From: Prorocentrum cordatum
Taxonomy: Eukaryota > Sar > Dinophyceae > Prorocentrales > Prorocentraceae
DNA length: 64,000 bases
Direction: 5' to 3'
Assembly: GCA_963575745.1 (NCBI GenBank)
Contig: CAUYUJ010002727.1
Span: 18,501-82,500 of the forward strand
How positions within the stretch are numbered: position 1 is the first letter of the stretch; every line of letters starts with the position of its first letter. Shown piece after piece: positions 53,346 through 62,845 of this stretch. Under the pieces are notes generated by a model. It had not been told where the DNA came from, ran no database searches, and worked only from the letters and a program-made list of their open reading frames with translations. Position numbers and translations under genes: made by a program.

Positions 53346-53639
53346 AAATTCCCCAGAAATCGCGCGCGCTCCGCAAACACAGTTTTTCACTCTTACTGCC
53401 GTCCCAAGGTGTCGGCGGTGCGGCGCCAGTTGGTGAATATTGCGCATCATCGAATTGGCACACGAATGCATCTTGCGCGTCAAAACCATGGAACCCTACG
53501 ACGTCATCTTGGCACCGCATTACCATCTATTAGCGTCCATACCGCCCAATACCGCCTATTGCTGTTCGCCCCCCCTTGTCGTTACTCCCCCTACGTTCTG
53601 CTTACCAACGCCCTTTTTTCCGCGGACCCTACCTCTGCC

Positions 53640-54780
53640 CCTCACCTTACAAACTCCACCACCTGCCACGCCAAAACCGCTCCCGTCGTCGCCCACCACC
53701 CCCCTGACCCCCCCCCCCGCCGCTGTCGCCCCGACACCGCGGAGACCCGCCCCCAAAGTCGTCGTCGCCCCCCCCTCTCCCCGCCCCCCCCGCCGTCGCC
53801 GCCCAGAAGCCTCCCCCCTCCCTCTCGTCCACGCGCCCCTGATGTTGGCGCAAGCAACCATTTCGCTGCCTCCCTTCCCACCCGCCCCCTTTTCGGTTTC
53901 CCCGATCATCCCCCTCCGCCCCCTCCCCGACGCAGGCCTTGGCGGCCACCCCCTCCCCTCTCTCCGGTCTTTTGTCCCACTGTTCCTGGTCATCCCCGTC
54001 GCCCGCCCCCTTAGGTCCACGCCGATCCCGCCCATAATTCGTCGCCGGCGCCGCCGCCCCCGCGGCCACCGTCGTCGCCGCCGCCGCCGCCGTCGCCCCC
54101 GCCAGCAAACCTCCGAACGCCGCCAAAACACAAACCCCCGCAGACCGCGGGATCGGGGCGGGGGGGCCCATGGCGGGCCCCGAGCTGGGGGGGGGGAAGA
54201 GCGGGACTGAGCAAAATCCGAAGCCGAAACGCAAGCCGCCGCAGACCGCGAGATCGGGGCAGCGGGGCGCATGCGCGAGCGGTGGAAGTGGCGGGATGTA
54301 GCAGAGCTCCGCCGAACACTATCAAAACACATTTTCACACATATCGCAAGACAGGATCAGTGGAAGGGGGCTGGGACTGCGTCAGCGGGCGGAGCCCTGG
54401 GCCCAGCAAAGACTCAAACGCCGTCGCAGCGCAAGCCCCCGTAAACCGCGGGATCACGGCAGCGCGGGCGGGGGGGCGCCGGGCGGGGCTCCGTCGGCGG
54501 GGGAGTCTCGGCAGCGGGGGCGCGGGGGGCGCCGGGCGGGGCGTCGGGCGCCTCGGCAGAGCTCCGAGCGCAAAAACAATGCGCTCCCGCAGGCCGCGGG
54601 ATCGCGGCAGCGAGGAGCCGCGTCGGCGGGGGCTAGCTCAGGGCCGGCCAGAACTCCGAACACCGCGAAAAAAACACTCGCCCCCGCGGACCGCGGGATC
54701 CCGGCGGCGGGAGCCCCAGCGCGGCGCCCCAGCCGTCCTGCAGGAACTCGATGGACAGCAGTCGAGCTGACGAACGCCTT
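53640..54780. repeat. C-rich then GC-rich low-complexity sequence
   Basis: About 53,640-54,110 is dense in CCCCCC/CCGCCG. About 54,130-54,720 contains several imperfect ~130-bp repeats with CCGCAGACCGCGGGATCGGG followed by GCAGCGGGG and GAGCTCCG. Long Pro/Arg/Ala or Gly/Arg frames are artefacts of composition. Confidence 0.7.
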
Positions 54781-55236
54781 GCCCTGCGCGGCCGATGAGC
54801 CCATCTCGGGCCTGGGGCTGGGCGGTGCCCCGCGGGGCGGCTGCCCCGCTGGAGGGGGCTGCCGTTGCGCCTGGTTGCGCCGCGGGTCGCTCATGTAGAG
54901 CCCATCGTTTGGCGTATCTCCATTGGATACGATGCCAGACACATCAGCACTCTGGGCCTGAATCCAAGATCCATCCGAGCCGTCTGCAGGTGCCCCCGCT
55001 TGATACACCTCTTGTATCATGCATATCGAGGCATGCTGCATCTCTGTTGTAGGTGTCAGCGCGGGGACACGCAGGATGAAAGGAGTGTCTGGCGAAATCC
55101 AAGTGAGCAAGAATCGAATGGTCTCTCGTGCCATTCCATCGCTGAACGTCATAATACAATTCGTCGGCCCATACTTGTCCAGCTCGGTCGTATACGCATT
55201 CGGCCACGTTGTGCTTGATGCTAACAAGTTGGACAA
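54454..55236 (-). CDS. Hypothetical ORF directly 3' of the Tpt1-like remnant in locus B
   Basis: The first ~165 residues look natural: TYxxELDKYGPTNCIMTFSD-type sequence, TIRFLLTWISPDTPFILRVP, an ICMIQEVYQAGAP segment, then an Asp/Asn-rich turn (NGDTPNDGLYMSDPRRNQAQ). After that it enters Pro/Arg/Gly low complexity from the GC-rich repeats. Its frame begins where the Tpt1-like similarity ends, so it may be the continuation of that protein after a frame change or a separate exon. No domain recognised. Confidence 0.3.
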   Translation of the reverse strand: MSNLLASSTTWPNAYTTELDKYGPTNCIMTFSDGMARETIRFLLTWISPDTPFILRVPALTPTTEMQHASICMIQEVYQAGAPADGSDGSWIQAQSADVSGIVSNGDTPNDGLYMSDPRRNQAQRQPPPAGQPPRGAPPSPRPEMGSSAAQGKAFVSSTAVHRVPAGRLGRRAGAPAAGIPRSAGASVFFAVFGVLAGPELAPADAAPRCRDPAACGSALFLRSELCRGARRPARRPPRPRCRDSPADGAPPGAPPPALP

Positions 55237-55900
55237 AGGAACTCACCGGGTTACGGCCGTTGACACCTGAAGTCGCGGCGATGTCGTTGGCGGACGTTCA
55301 GACTGGGATGTTGTCGCGAATCAGAATCTAAAAAAGCGAAAATCAAAACATCGGAGTCCATCCGCAGGCCTGACTGGATCCGCCCATCTCCAGGCAAGTA
55401 GGGGCATTCATGAATCATCTCCCGGCCCGAGTTTTTCTTCGGATTGTCTTCACTTCGGCATAGCAGACCGCCGTTCAAGATTGTTGGGATGCTCGCCCAC
55501 TCGTCCCCGTGGATGAAGTAGCGGGGTGTTCCCGCCCCATTCAGGTCTGCTACTCGAGTGCACAGTGATTCTGGACATTTGATGCCTGGGCCACTGCGTC
55601 CACTGCTAGGCCGCGTGGGGAAAATCGGGCGGGTGTCCCCGCTGGATGTGAGCTTCTTCGCCTGGAGTCGGTTCTTTGCATGCCAGAGTTATCCACCATC
55701 ACACATTTGAAGCACAGCCAGTGCTTGGCATGCCAAATGCCTGCCTCGAGGGCATCTCTCGATGGTTTCCAAGTGATTATCGCGCTAGGTTTCGTGGGTC
55801 TCCGGCGGCCACTTTTCCAACGAGTCACTGAGGTTCACCCAGCCGTCGAACGCGTCGAACGAGGCAACGCATTCCGTAGACCGACGTGAGACGTCGTCTC
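55205..55900 (-). pseudogene. Tpt1/KptA-like tRNA 2'-phosphotransferase, locus B copy (frameshifted)
   Basis: On minus, FDGWVNLSDSLEKW (about 55,866-55,825) fits the DGWVxxxxL part of the N-terminal domain. A frame at about 55,570-55,310 then reads RYFIHGDEWASIPTILNGGL, a Ser/Lys/Glu insertion, REMIHECPYLPGDGRIQSGL and RMDSDVLIFAFLDSD. This aligns in order with HGTxxxxWxSIxxxGL, GRxHIHxxPxLPGDxxxxSG and MRxxxxxxIxxD of Tpt1, including the His-Gly of the first catalytic block. The next part (RDNIPV, then TSANDIAATSGVNG, about 55,305-55,240) matches DGIPFxRSANGVxLTxG but is in another frame and has a stop. The copy is better preserved than that in locus A in its middle, worse at the ends. Confidence 0.5.
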
Positions 55901-56917
55901 CGTCAAAAGACTTGCGTCGAGTGGCTGTAGTGAGCCACTCGGTAGATTCGTACAAACGTTCGAATGGTAAAGTGTCATCGACAAGTTTTCAGCCTCAACG
56001 CTGTAGCAAAGAACAGGCTGTGTCTGCAGGTAAGCGCGAACCCGCTGTTGTTCGAGAGCCTTTGGTGTCACGCATGTTGCATTGCAAATCGCCTTGCAAT
56101 GTGCCACTCTGTAGCGGCTCGAACCGTCGCAGCAGTGGGCCGACATGCTGGCGTGACCATCGTCTGTTGAGGGGTGCCCAGGGTTTCCCAATAGCGCCTG
56201 CCCCCTCCTGCAACTCAGGGGCAGTAGCAGGTTGCCCCGCAGATGCAGATGCGACGCAGCGGGTGCCCCCGCGGAGGCCGAAGCAGCAGCCGGCGCTGCA
56301 GATGAGCGTGCACCCCGGACGTCGCAGAACCGGCATCCGGAAATCTTCGGACCTGCCCCCGATGCTTTGGAAGCAGTCTGGGGCACTGCCTCGCCCGCAT
56401 CTGGCTGCGAGGAGCGCGCCCAGCAAGCGCCATCCAACGATGGCGCGCAGCCAACTCCCCTGTGGGCCCTGCCAGGCGCGGGGCCGCGTAGCGCAACAGG
56501 CTCCGTCGGCTTCGGTGCACTGCTGCCCCGGGGCACGGATGCAGCGGCGGCCACGGCTGGCCCCCTGGAGCACGATCTACGAGCAGGTTTCCCCGCTGAC
56601 CTTCGTAATCCATTACTTCCAGGGTCGGCCTCTGCTGAGCCGGTTCTCTTCGTCTGCTCGGGTGGCGCCGGGGCTGCTGACCTTGACTCTGGCGAACTTG
56701 ATGATCGAGACAGATCAAATCCCCCCTCGGAAAGCTCAATTTTCTTCGGGGGGGTCGGGGGCTCGGGCGGTTTCTCAGCGGGCGCCCCCGCACTCGCGGA
56801 TGCAGCAGGTTCCGCCGCGCCCCTGGATGGGAATCTGTCTTGCGGAGGATTAACCTTTGGCTTGTGCCATGCTCTTAAGATTGGCCCCGTTTTTACAATC
56901 CTACTGATATCGCCCAT
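55835..56917 (-). CDS. Hypothetical Ala/Pro/Ser-rich ORF between X and Tpt1-like in locus B
   Basis: A 360-codon frame from 56,917 (first codon ATG, MGDISRIVKTGPILRAWHK). The first ~230 residues are Ala/Pro/Ser/Gly-rich and disordered with KPPEPPTPPKKIELSEGG near residue 48. A Cys-rich patch (SAHCCDGSSRYRVAHCKAIC, then NATCVTPKALEQQ) lies near residues 260-290, and the C-terminal third is ordered. It ends where the Tpt1 N-terminal-like segment begins in another frame. Six Cys/His in the patch could bind zinc, but the spacing fits no family I know. Probably an exon of the same locus. Confidence 0.35.
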   Translation of the reverse strand: MGDISRIVKTGPILRAWHKPKVNPPQDRFPSRGAAEPAASASAGAPAEKPPEPPTPPKKIELSEGGFDLSRSSSSPESRSAAPAPPEQTKRTGSAEADPGSNGLRRSAGKPARRSCSRGPAVAAAASVPRGSSAPKPTEPVALRGPAPGRAHRGVGCAPSLDGACWARSSQPDAGEAVPQTASKASGAGPKISGCRFCDVRGARSSAAPAAASASAGAPAASHLHLRGNLLLPLSCRRGQALLGNPGHPSTDDGHASMSAHCCDGSSRYRVAHCKAICNATCVTPKALEQQRVRAYLQTQPVLCYSVEAENLSMTLYHSNVCTNLPSGSLQPLDASLLTETTSHVGLRNALPRSTRSTAG

Positions 56918-56999
56918 CGGTCAATTTGCCGAGTACCAGGCAGGTTACCCCACCAACCTCGCTGCTAGCATGCGCAACTGTCGTACCTGGTGCCAGATG

Positions 57000-57900
57000 C
57001 ATGTCTGGCATTACCTTGGCAGAGATGTCTATTTCTGTATTAGTTGACTCGATATTGTCAGTCTCGCATGTGCACTCGGATTCAGGGGCAGGATCAGTTG
57101 GGCCAACAAATGGTGCGAGGGCAGGATTGTCGCCCTCTCTGTCAACCCTGGATGCGCCGGCACCTTCGTGACAGGACGAAGCGGTTTGCCCCGCGGATGA
57201 AGCTGTGGGTATAGTCGCATGGCATCCTCGATTGAATATCGCCTGAGTGCGTGATCCTCATCAAGTTCCTGCCACTGTTGTTCAACGCGTTACTTCGCGA
57301 ACACCACTGGTCAAACATGCTTCGCGAAGATTGCAGGTCGGATCTACCCTGCGTCCAAGGCCGCTCCCGTGGGGCAAGAAGTTGGGGCCCCTTGAAGGGC
57401 GCCCGATCGGACTGTTTGGTCAGTGGTCTGCAGAATGCTCGCAGCCGCAGACCTGTTCTCGATGCTCTTGCCGACATTTGATGATGGCCATTTTTGCGTC
57501 CTTCGTTTCCAGCGTGCCCGGCGCCTTGGCGCCGCCCCTTCTGTTGGGGCGGACACTTTGGGCACCTCCATTCCGCGTCGCACGTTGCAGTGAACGCCAG
57601 TGGCGGGCGGCGCGCGCGGTGCACCCTCGGCCGAGCCAATGCCCCATGTCTTCTGCTGGTGCGCGTTGGCGAGCTAGCCCGCGGCAGCGCTGACTGACGA
57701 GCCTGCGTTTGCGAGGGCCTTAGGGTTCACCCGGCGTTCATTGCCGCGTGGCGGGCTTCCCCGCGAGCGCCCCCTCCTGGGCGGAGTTGTTGGAATTCGC
57801 TGACCAAGCGTTCGTGGGCGCTCTGCGCCACTGGAGCGCGCGCGCAGATGCCCGCGCAACTGACTCTGCCCATGTGGTCGTGGCGGACTGCTCTCAGCTT
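57000..57900 (-). other. Possible 5' coding fragments of the Tpt1-like locus B
   Basis: Minus frames of mixed composition, for example about 57,639-57,142 with FTATCDAEWRCPKCPPQQKG near its start, which holds a CxxC. Another frame from 57,910 ends AGSSVSAAAG. Frames switch often and no domain is recognised. Bounded 5' by the inverted-repeat element at 57.9 kb. Confidence 0.25.
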
Positions 57901-57902
57901 CT

Positions 57903-59126
57903 AATCCCACCAGCCCTTTGGGCGTGACTGGTTTAGCGAGCTCTCTCTGTCCTCAGCCCCCCATCTTCCCCTTCGGGGAGGGGTTTACCCCTCCCCCTAC
58001 CCCCTCCCCCTGGACCTGGACAGGGACTCCCGGGCGGTGTCAGGGGGTCTTTTTTGACTCCTGGGAGGGCTACAAAACGACGACCCTCACGAGGATTCTG
58101 GCCCCGACGGGGGTGCGCAGTTTGGCCCCTTCTGCTCTTCTTTGAAGCCAAAACCATTGATTTTAGTAGGGTTTGGGCCCCATTTTGGCGTCCTGATGGG
58201 GGCCGCGCTCATCTTCCCTCATAGCAAAATCATTGATTTTACGATTGTTGGGCTCATTTTGTCCTTCTCAGGGGGCAGCGCTCATCTGCGCTTCTGAGGA
58301 GGTCGCAAGAGGCCCCAAGATGGCCCCAAGAGGCCCCCAGGAGGCTCCCAAGAGGCCTCCAAGAGGCCCCCAAGAAGCCCCCAAGAAGCGCCAAGAGGCC
58401 CCCAAGAGGCCCCCAAGAGGCCCCCAAGAAGCCCCAAGGGGCCCCAAGATGCCCCAAGAGGCCCCCAAGAAGCCCCCAAGAGGCCCCCAAGAGGCCCCAA
58501 GAGGCTCCAGGAGGCCCCCAAGAGGCCCCACGACCGAACGACTCACACCAGGACGAGGGGCCCGAACGACTCACACCACGAAGAGCCCGAACGACTCACA
58601 CCACAAGGAGGGGCCCGAACGACTCACACCAGGACGAAGCGCCCGAACGACTCACACCACGAGGAGCCCGAACGACTCACACCACGACGCGGGCCCCGAA
58701 CGACTCACACCACGAGGAGCCCGAACGAGTCACACCAGGAGGAGGGGCCCGAACGACTCACACCAGGACGAGGGGCCCGAACAACTCACACCACGAGAAG
58801 CCCGAACGACTCACACCAGGACGAAGAGCCCGAACGACTCACACCACGAAGAGCCCGAACGACTCACACCAGGAAGAAGGGCCCGAACGACTCACACCAG
58901 GACGAGAAACCCCAAACGACTCAAATCACGAGGAGCGCTTTCTCCCCCTCCTCCTCCGCCTCGTCCTTCCCCCGCCCCCCCCCCCCCCCCGCAAGGAGGA
59001 TGTGCAAGGAGGCGGGAGGAACGAGGAACAGGGGGGATATGCGGGGCCAAGCGGACACACGCCTGAAAACACGACTGTCGGCATGCTTCGCAAGAGTTGC
59101 TGCTGCGAGATGGGCTGGCGGGGATA
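57903..59126. mobile_element. Composite repeat with short terminal inverted repeats, copy in locus B
   Basis: The left end AATCCCACCAGCCC (57,903-57,916) is identical to that at 16,577. The candidate right end GGGCTGGCGGGGATA is at 59,112-59,126. Inside: the same GGGGAGGGG-TTTA-CCCCTCCCC hairpin (57,975-57,996), TGGACCTGGA, AAAACCATTGATTTTAGTAG and AAAATCATTGATTTTACG islands (about 58,149-58,245), then an AAGAGGCCCC array to 58,530. The rest is replaced by another minisatellite. It lies between family X copy B and the Tpt1-like remnant, whereas locus A has no such element. The right boundary is less certain than the left. Confidence 0.4.
58535..58935. repeat. CGAACGACTCACACCA minisatellite
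   Basis: About 16 units of CCCGAACGACTCACACCA followed by variable (G/C)GA(C/A)GAGGGG, 22-29 bp each. Plus frames read TTHTRTKSPND-like artefacts. Confidence 0.93.
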
Positions 59127-59290
59127 CGCGAAGCGTAAAGAATTCCTCATCGCCGTCGCCAGCCCGACGCACTCGCCTCCGAACCGGGCGGCTCGAAGAC
59201 CGCTCGCGCAACGCGAACGCGAAGCGAAAACCTTCATTGCGCCCGAGCTCGCATTCGACGCGCTCGGAAAGGCCACCCGCGTCGCGCGAG

Positions 59291-61042
59291 TTACCCCGCG
59301 AAGGATCGTCGTCGCAGGTTCCCCTGCAGATAGGGTTCCCTATCGCCTGAGGATGGAGCACCTGTTGGAGCCTCCTCCGTAGTTGGGGCTGTAGCATCGG
59401 AGTCTCCAGGCGCCCCCACCATTTCGTGAGCCGAGTCGGCGGGCAAAGTGTGATCCTCGATGAACTCCATCTGTGAAGGTTGCCCCGCGATAGGAATGCC
59501 CGGCCAGCCCGCCAAGTCAATCTCGTCGCGGCCAACGCATGCCTCCTCGAAGAGCTCGTCGGTATACCTCTCGAGGGACATGCTGGACTCAGATGCCCCA
59601 CGGCGATGAAGTGGACAGCGGCAGAGACGCTGTCTTCGGGTTCGGCGAGAAGCGCCCCCCAATCGACATACTGAATGTCGGAACCGGTTGGAGCCGAATC
59701 TGTCTGCGGACCCCTGCCTCTCCCATCGCCTCGGGGGCACTCGCGACAAAAATGTCTCATTCCGTGGTTTTCACGTCGGCATCCTTCGGGTTGCCCCGAC
59801 GTCCCTTGCCTTTTCCTGAGGCGCGCCTGCGGTCTCTACCTGACCCCATTGAATATTTCTTCATATTGCTGCCCCGTAAGGGATGCCAAGAATGCCAGCA
59901 TGCAACGGCCACGTAACCTACGTCGTTTACCCTCACCTCTACCCTTGTCCATTGACCCAAACGCCCGTCGGACCGCGCGTCGTACCTCGCGAACTGGTTT
60001 CTTCATCGAACGTCTCCATCGGCGTCTGTGTCTCTGGTTTCCTATGAATAGCCACTGCGCCTGCTGCTCTTCAGTTAGATATACAAGCATGTCCGAGTAG
60101 TCCGGGTTGCCACTCCCGTCATCCGACGAGGCGTCGGCGTCGGTGCTGGAGTCAAATTCGGACCCCGCCGAGCGTGCAAGGGCAGCGGCTTGGGTAGGGG
60201 GCGCCGTAGCCTGCGGCCCCTGATAGCGGGCCCAAGAGTCTTGCGACCCCGCAGGCTGGCCACCCTGTTGGCTTAATAGAGCGGTGGCCTCAGCTGGTTG
60301 TGGATCGTCGTTCCTGACGTCATCAGCAGGTTGCCCTGCATGGGCGTCGGAATGCAAGGCTTCGGCGCGATGACTGCGGCTAAATATGCTACCAATATTG
60401 CCAGAAGTCCGTTCGGCAATATGAGCGTAGGATCTCGTGCGCTCTAATAGGGCGTCGAACTGCTGCTGGGCCCTTGTCATTTGGTGGTTTAGCGGTTGTA
60501 GTAGTTGCTGCGCGCGCGATGTGCCAACACCCAGGGTTCTAATCAATATTGCTGTTAGGATCTGGAAGTTAGGGATGTTGAAGCCCGCGGTCTCGGCCTC
60601 AAAGCGTGCTATATCAAAGCGGGCTTATGGCTGGTCGATCCGCCCCCCCGCGTGGACGCGAAAGTCGATGGGGGCCGTTCCCGAGTTGAGCTGGCGCTCC
60701 CCCTCTTGATTTTCAAACTTTGCGCTGAGGGGGAACGCGATATACGTGACGCCATCGGCGTGACGACCACCAATATTAACACCGAAGTGAATTACAGCTG
60801 GGGGAACTCACATGGCCATGGTCCTCGCGAGCCCTCCCAGACCACGCTGTACTGCCGCAGCCTGGTGGCGGGGGGGCTACGGCGCCTGTAGTCTCGTTGA
60901 TCCTGGCGTGTACCTCTCGAACGGACTCGCGGAAAAGGTACGTCACCGGCAGGGCCCCAGCGGGGGCTGGCACTGCGCGCGTCGTCTCCGCCACGCTGCG
61001 CGTGTCCAACAGCACATCCGATAGCGAACCATAGAAGGCCAA
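59291..61042 (-). pseudogene. Unknown gene family X, copy B
   Basis: Paralogue of the locus A remnant. 5' to 3': LPVTYLFRESVREVHARI (about 60,950-60,890); then GGRHADGVTYIAFPLSAKFE with ERQLNSGTAPIDFRV (about 60,770-60,640); a stop; GFNIPNFQILTAILIRTLGV with GTSRAQQLLQPL (about 60,590-60,490), continuing as the longest intact frame (60,546-59,836), which includes a Ser/Asp-rich linker and MLAFLASLTGQQYEEIF; then after a stop RHFCRECPRGDGRGRG and DIQYVDWGALLAEPEDSVSA (about 59,750-59,610); then in another frame SMSLERYTDELFEEACVGRD (about 59,580-59,520). At about 60,811 a GTGAGT follows HGH and could be an intron donor. Function unknown; the shared blocks show past selection on protein. Confidence 0.5.
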
Positions 61043-61226
61043 ATATGGTAATGCCGACCCAATGACCTCGTAGGTCGTGGTCGGTCGTTTGCGGCTGTGA
61101 TTTATGATGTGACGTCGTCGTTAGTCCGCGTGGAAGTGGAGGCGGCATAAATCGCATCGCACGTTACCATGCATGTTGGATTAAGAGAGTGGACTGCAGA
61201 AGAGTAGCAGCGCAGGGCGGTCGGAC

Positions 61227-61721
61227 TCATGTCGGGGACCTCCGCGTGAGCAGAGGTAGCAGTGCAAGTGTCCTTGCGAGTGCGCGTATGTGTTTATTCC
61301 TCCGCGCAGAGCCAGCGCACCCTTTATGTTCCACCATGACAGTAGTCCACCAAATAATGCCGTTGATGGTGATGAGTAAAGCTAGAGGTGGCCCCCATAG
61401 GCCACCTCCACTACCAAGTTTGAAGGGGGCTGGGAAACCCAACCAGATACTTCGCCAAAGCGCAGCCCATATCCAACTCTGTTGTACCGTAATAACGATA
61501 GTCCCAAAGAGTAGGAGTGAGTCGCGAGAGCGACGGGCCATGTCAAGCGAAAACGTTTTCGGTCTCGATGGCGAATGGTATGCCTCGCGATCAGGCGCAG
61601 TCATATCTTGGCGGCCGGCCGCTTGAGAACCAACGGCCGCGGACAAACGCTCGCTACCTCTCGACTTTGCCAAGCCTCCTTTAGAGCTAAGAGACCACAT
61701 CCTTCTATTCGTAAAACGCAC
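61227..61721 (-). CDS. Hypothetical ORF with a predicted membrane segment, upstream of X copy B
   Basis: A 164-codon minus frame. It has a hydrophilic first half, then SLLLFGTIVITVQQSWIWAAL and PPLALLITINGIIWWTTVMV, each a plausible ~20-residue membrane span, with a basic end (SARRNKHIRALARTLALLPL). The sequence is not low complexity. No family recognised; it could be a separate gene or an upstream exon of the X gene. No counterpart is seen at the matching position of locus A. Confidence 0.3.
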   Translation of the reverse strand: MRFTNRRMWSLSSKGGLAKSRGSERLSAAVGSQAAGRQDMTAPDREAYHSPSRPKTFSLDMARRSRDSLLLFGTIVITVQQSWIWAALWRSIWLGFPAPFKLGSGGGLWGPPLALLITINGIIWWTTVMVEHKGCAGSARRNKHIRALARTLALLPLLTRRSPT

Positions 61722-61781
61722 CTGATTGACTGTGAGTGGGAAGCGCAGCTGTATCCACCACGCTTACCGGATTCGATAATA

Positions 61782-61826
<45 letters not shown>

Positions 61827-61845
61827 ATATATATATATATATATG
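61782..61845. repeat. (TA)n microsatellite
   Basis: TATATATA tract with one GGATAT interruption (about 61,826). It gives artefactual Tyr/Ile frames. Confidence 0.97.
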
Positions 61846-61849
61846 GCTG

Positions 61850-62480
61850 GGAACTTCGCCCCATCAGAAACGTAGCACGGCAGACCAACACGCATGCTAT
61901 CGATTCATGGTGCTGGTTTGCCGTGCTGGTGTGCCGAGCTGGTTTGTCGAGTTCGCCGTCCCGTGCACATGATGCCTGGCTCCCTGGGTTCTCTTGGGAG
62001 TTGTTTGGGGGTCTCTCGATGGCTTATTACGCCCTGGTGGACCGTGTGGGCGTCCCTCGAGATTATGTTGTGTTTTTTTCTGGACCTTCTTGGCGCCCTC
62101 TTGGGCCGTCTTGGGGCTCCTCTCAAAGAAAAATGGCCGCCGAGACAACCAATCCCCCAAAAAAACCCGAAGAGGCCCCGGAAGGTGCGTGGCAAGGGGA
62201 AAAGGAGTGGATGGGGGCTTTCCCGCTCTCTGTTTTTCCCCCTGTCTCCATTTGCCCTCCCCCCATTCCCTGGCTTCTCCCCCTGCCCTCCCCGTCTCCC
62301 CTCCCCCTGCCTCGCTTTACACATCCCACCGTTCCCCATATTCCCCCCTGCCCCCCATGCCCTACCCGATGATTCCTCAAGCCGCTAATCGATGCCAGCA
62401 GGAAGCTCCGCCCGAAGCTCCCGAATGCCAGCCGAATAGGATCATGACAAGCCGACCCACGGGAACAAAAAAATACGGAT
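61850..62480. other. No recognisable gene; unique then C/T-rich sequence
   Basis: Mixed sequence to about 62,200, then a pyrimidine-rich stretch (CCCCTGTCTCCATTTGCCC, CTTCTCCCCCTGCCCTCCCC). Open frames of 140-265 codons on both strands are compositional and lack domains. Confidence 0.45.
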
Positions 62481-62489
62481 ACCGCTGTT

Positions 62490-62695
62490 CCCTTGACGAC
62501 AATGACGACGACGCCGTCGACGACGCCGTCGACCGACTCGCCTACGACCGCTGATGTACTTCGCCCGCCCGCCCGCCCAACAGACTCGCCCACGACGGCG
62601 ACGGCGACGACGACGACAACGACGGCGACGGCGACGGCGGCGGCGGCGGTGGCGGCGGCGACGGCGACGGCGACTGCGACGGCGGCTTTGCCAAG
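62490..62695. repeat. (GACGAC/GACGGC)n array
   Basis: GACGACGACGCCGTCGACGA then GACGGCGACGGCGACGACGA-type triplets, with GGCGGCGGC in the middle; Thr/Ala or Val/Ala frames are artefacts. Confidence 0.93.
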
Positions 62696-62775
62696 ATGTA
62701 TGTTGACCAGAAGTTCGAGGAGAACCCCGCCGCGGCGACGAGGGCTCTCCAGGACGAGCAGTGGCATCGGCAAAT

Positions 62776-62845
62776 TACAGTTCCCTCCTTTGGCAGCCAT
62801 TTCTCCCATGAGGTGGCGACAGCCGAACCCTACCCCCCTACCCCA
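62776..62845. repeat. 70-bp direct repeat, copy 1
   Basis: TACAGTTCCCTCCTTTGGCA, GCCATTTCTCCCATGAGGTG, GCGACAGCCGAACCCTACCC. Essentially identical to 63,930-63,999, with one base change (GACAG versus GACAT). Confidence 0.92.
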
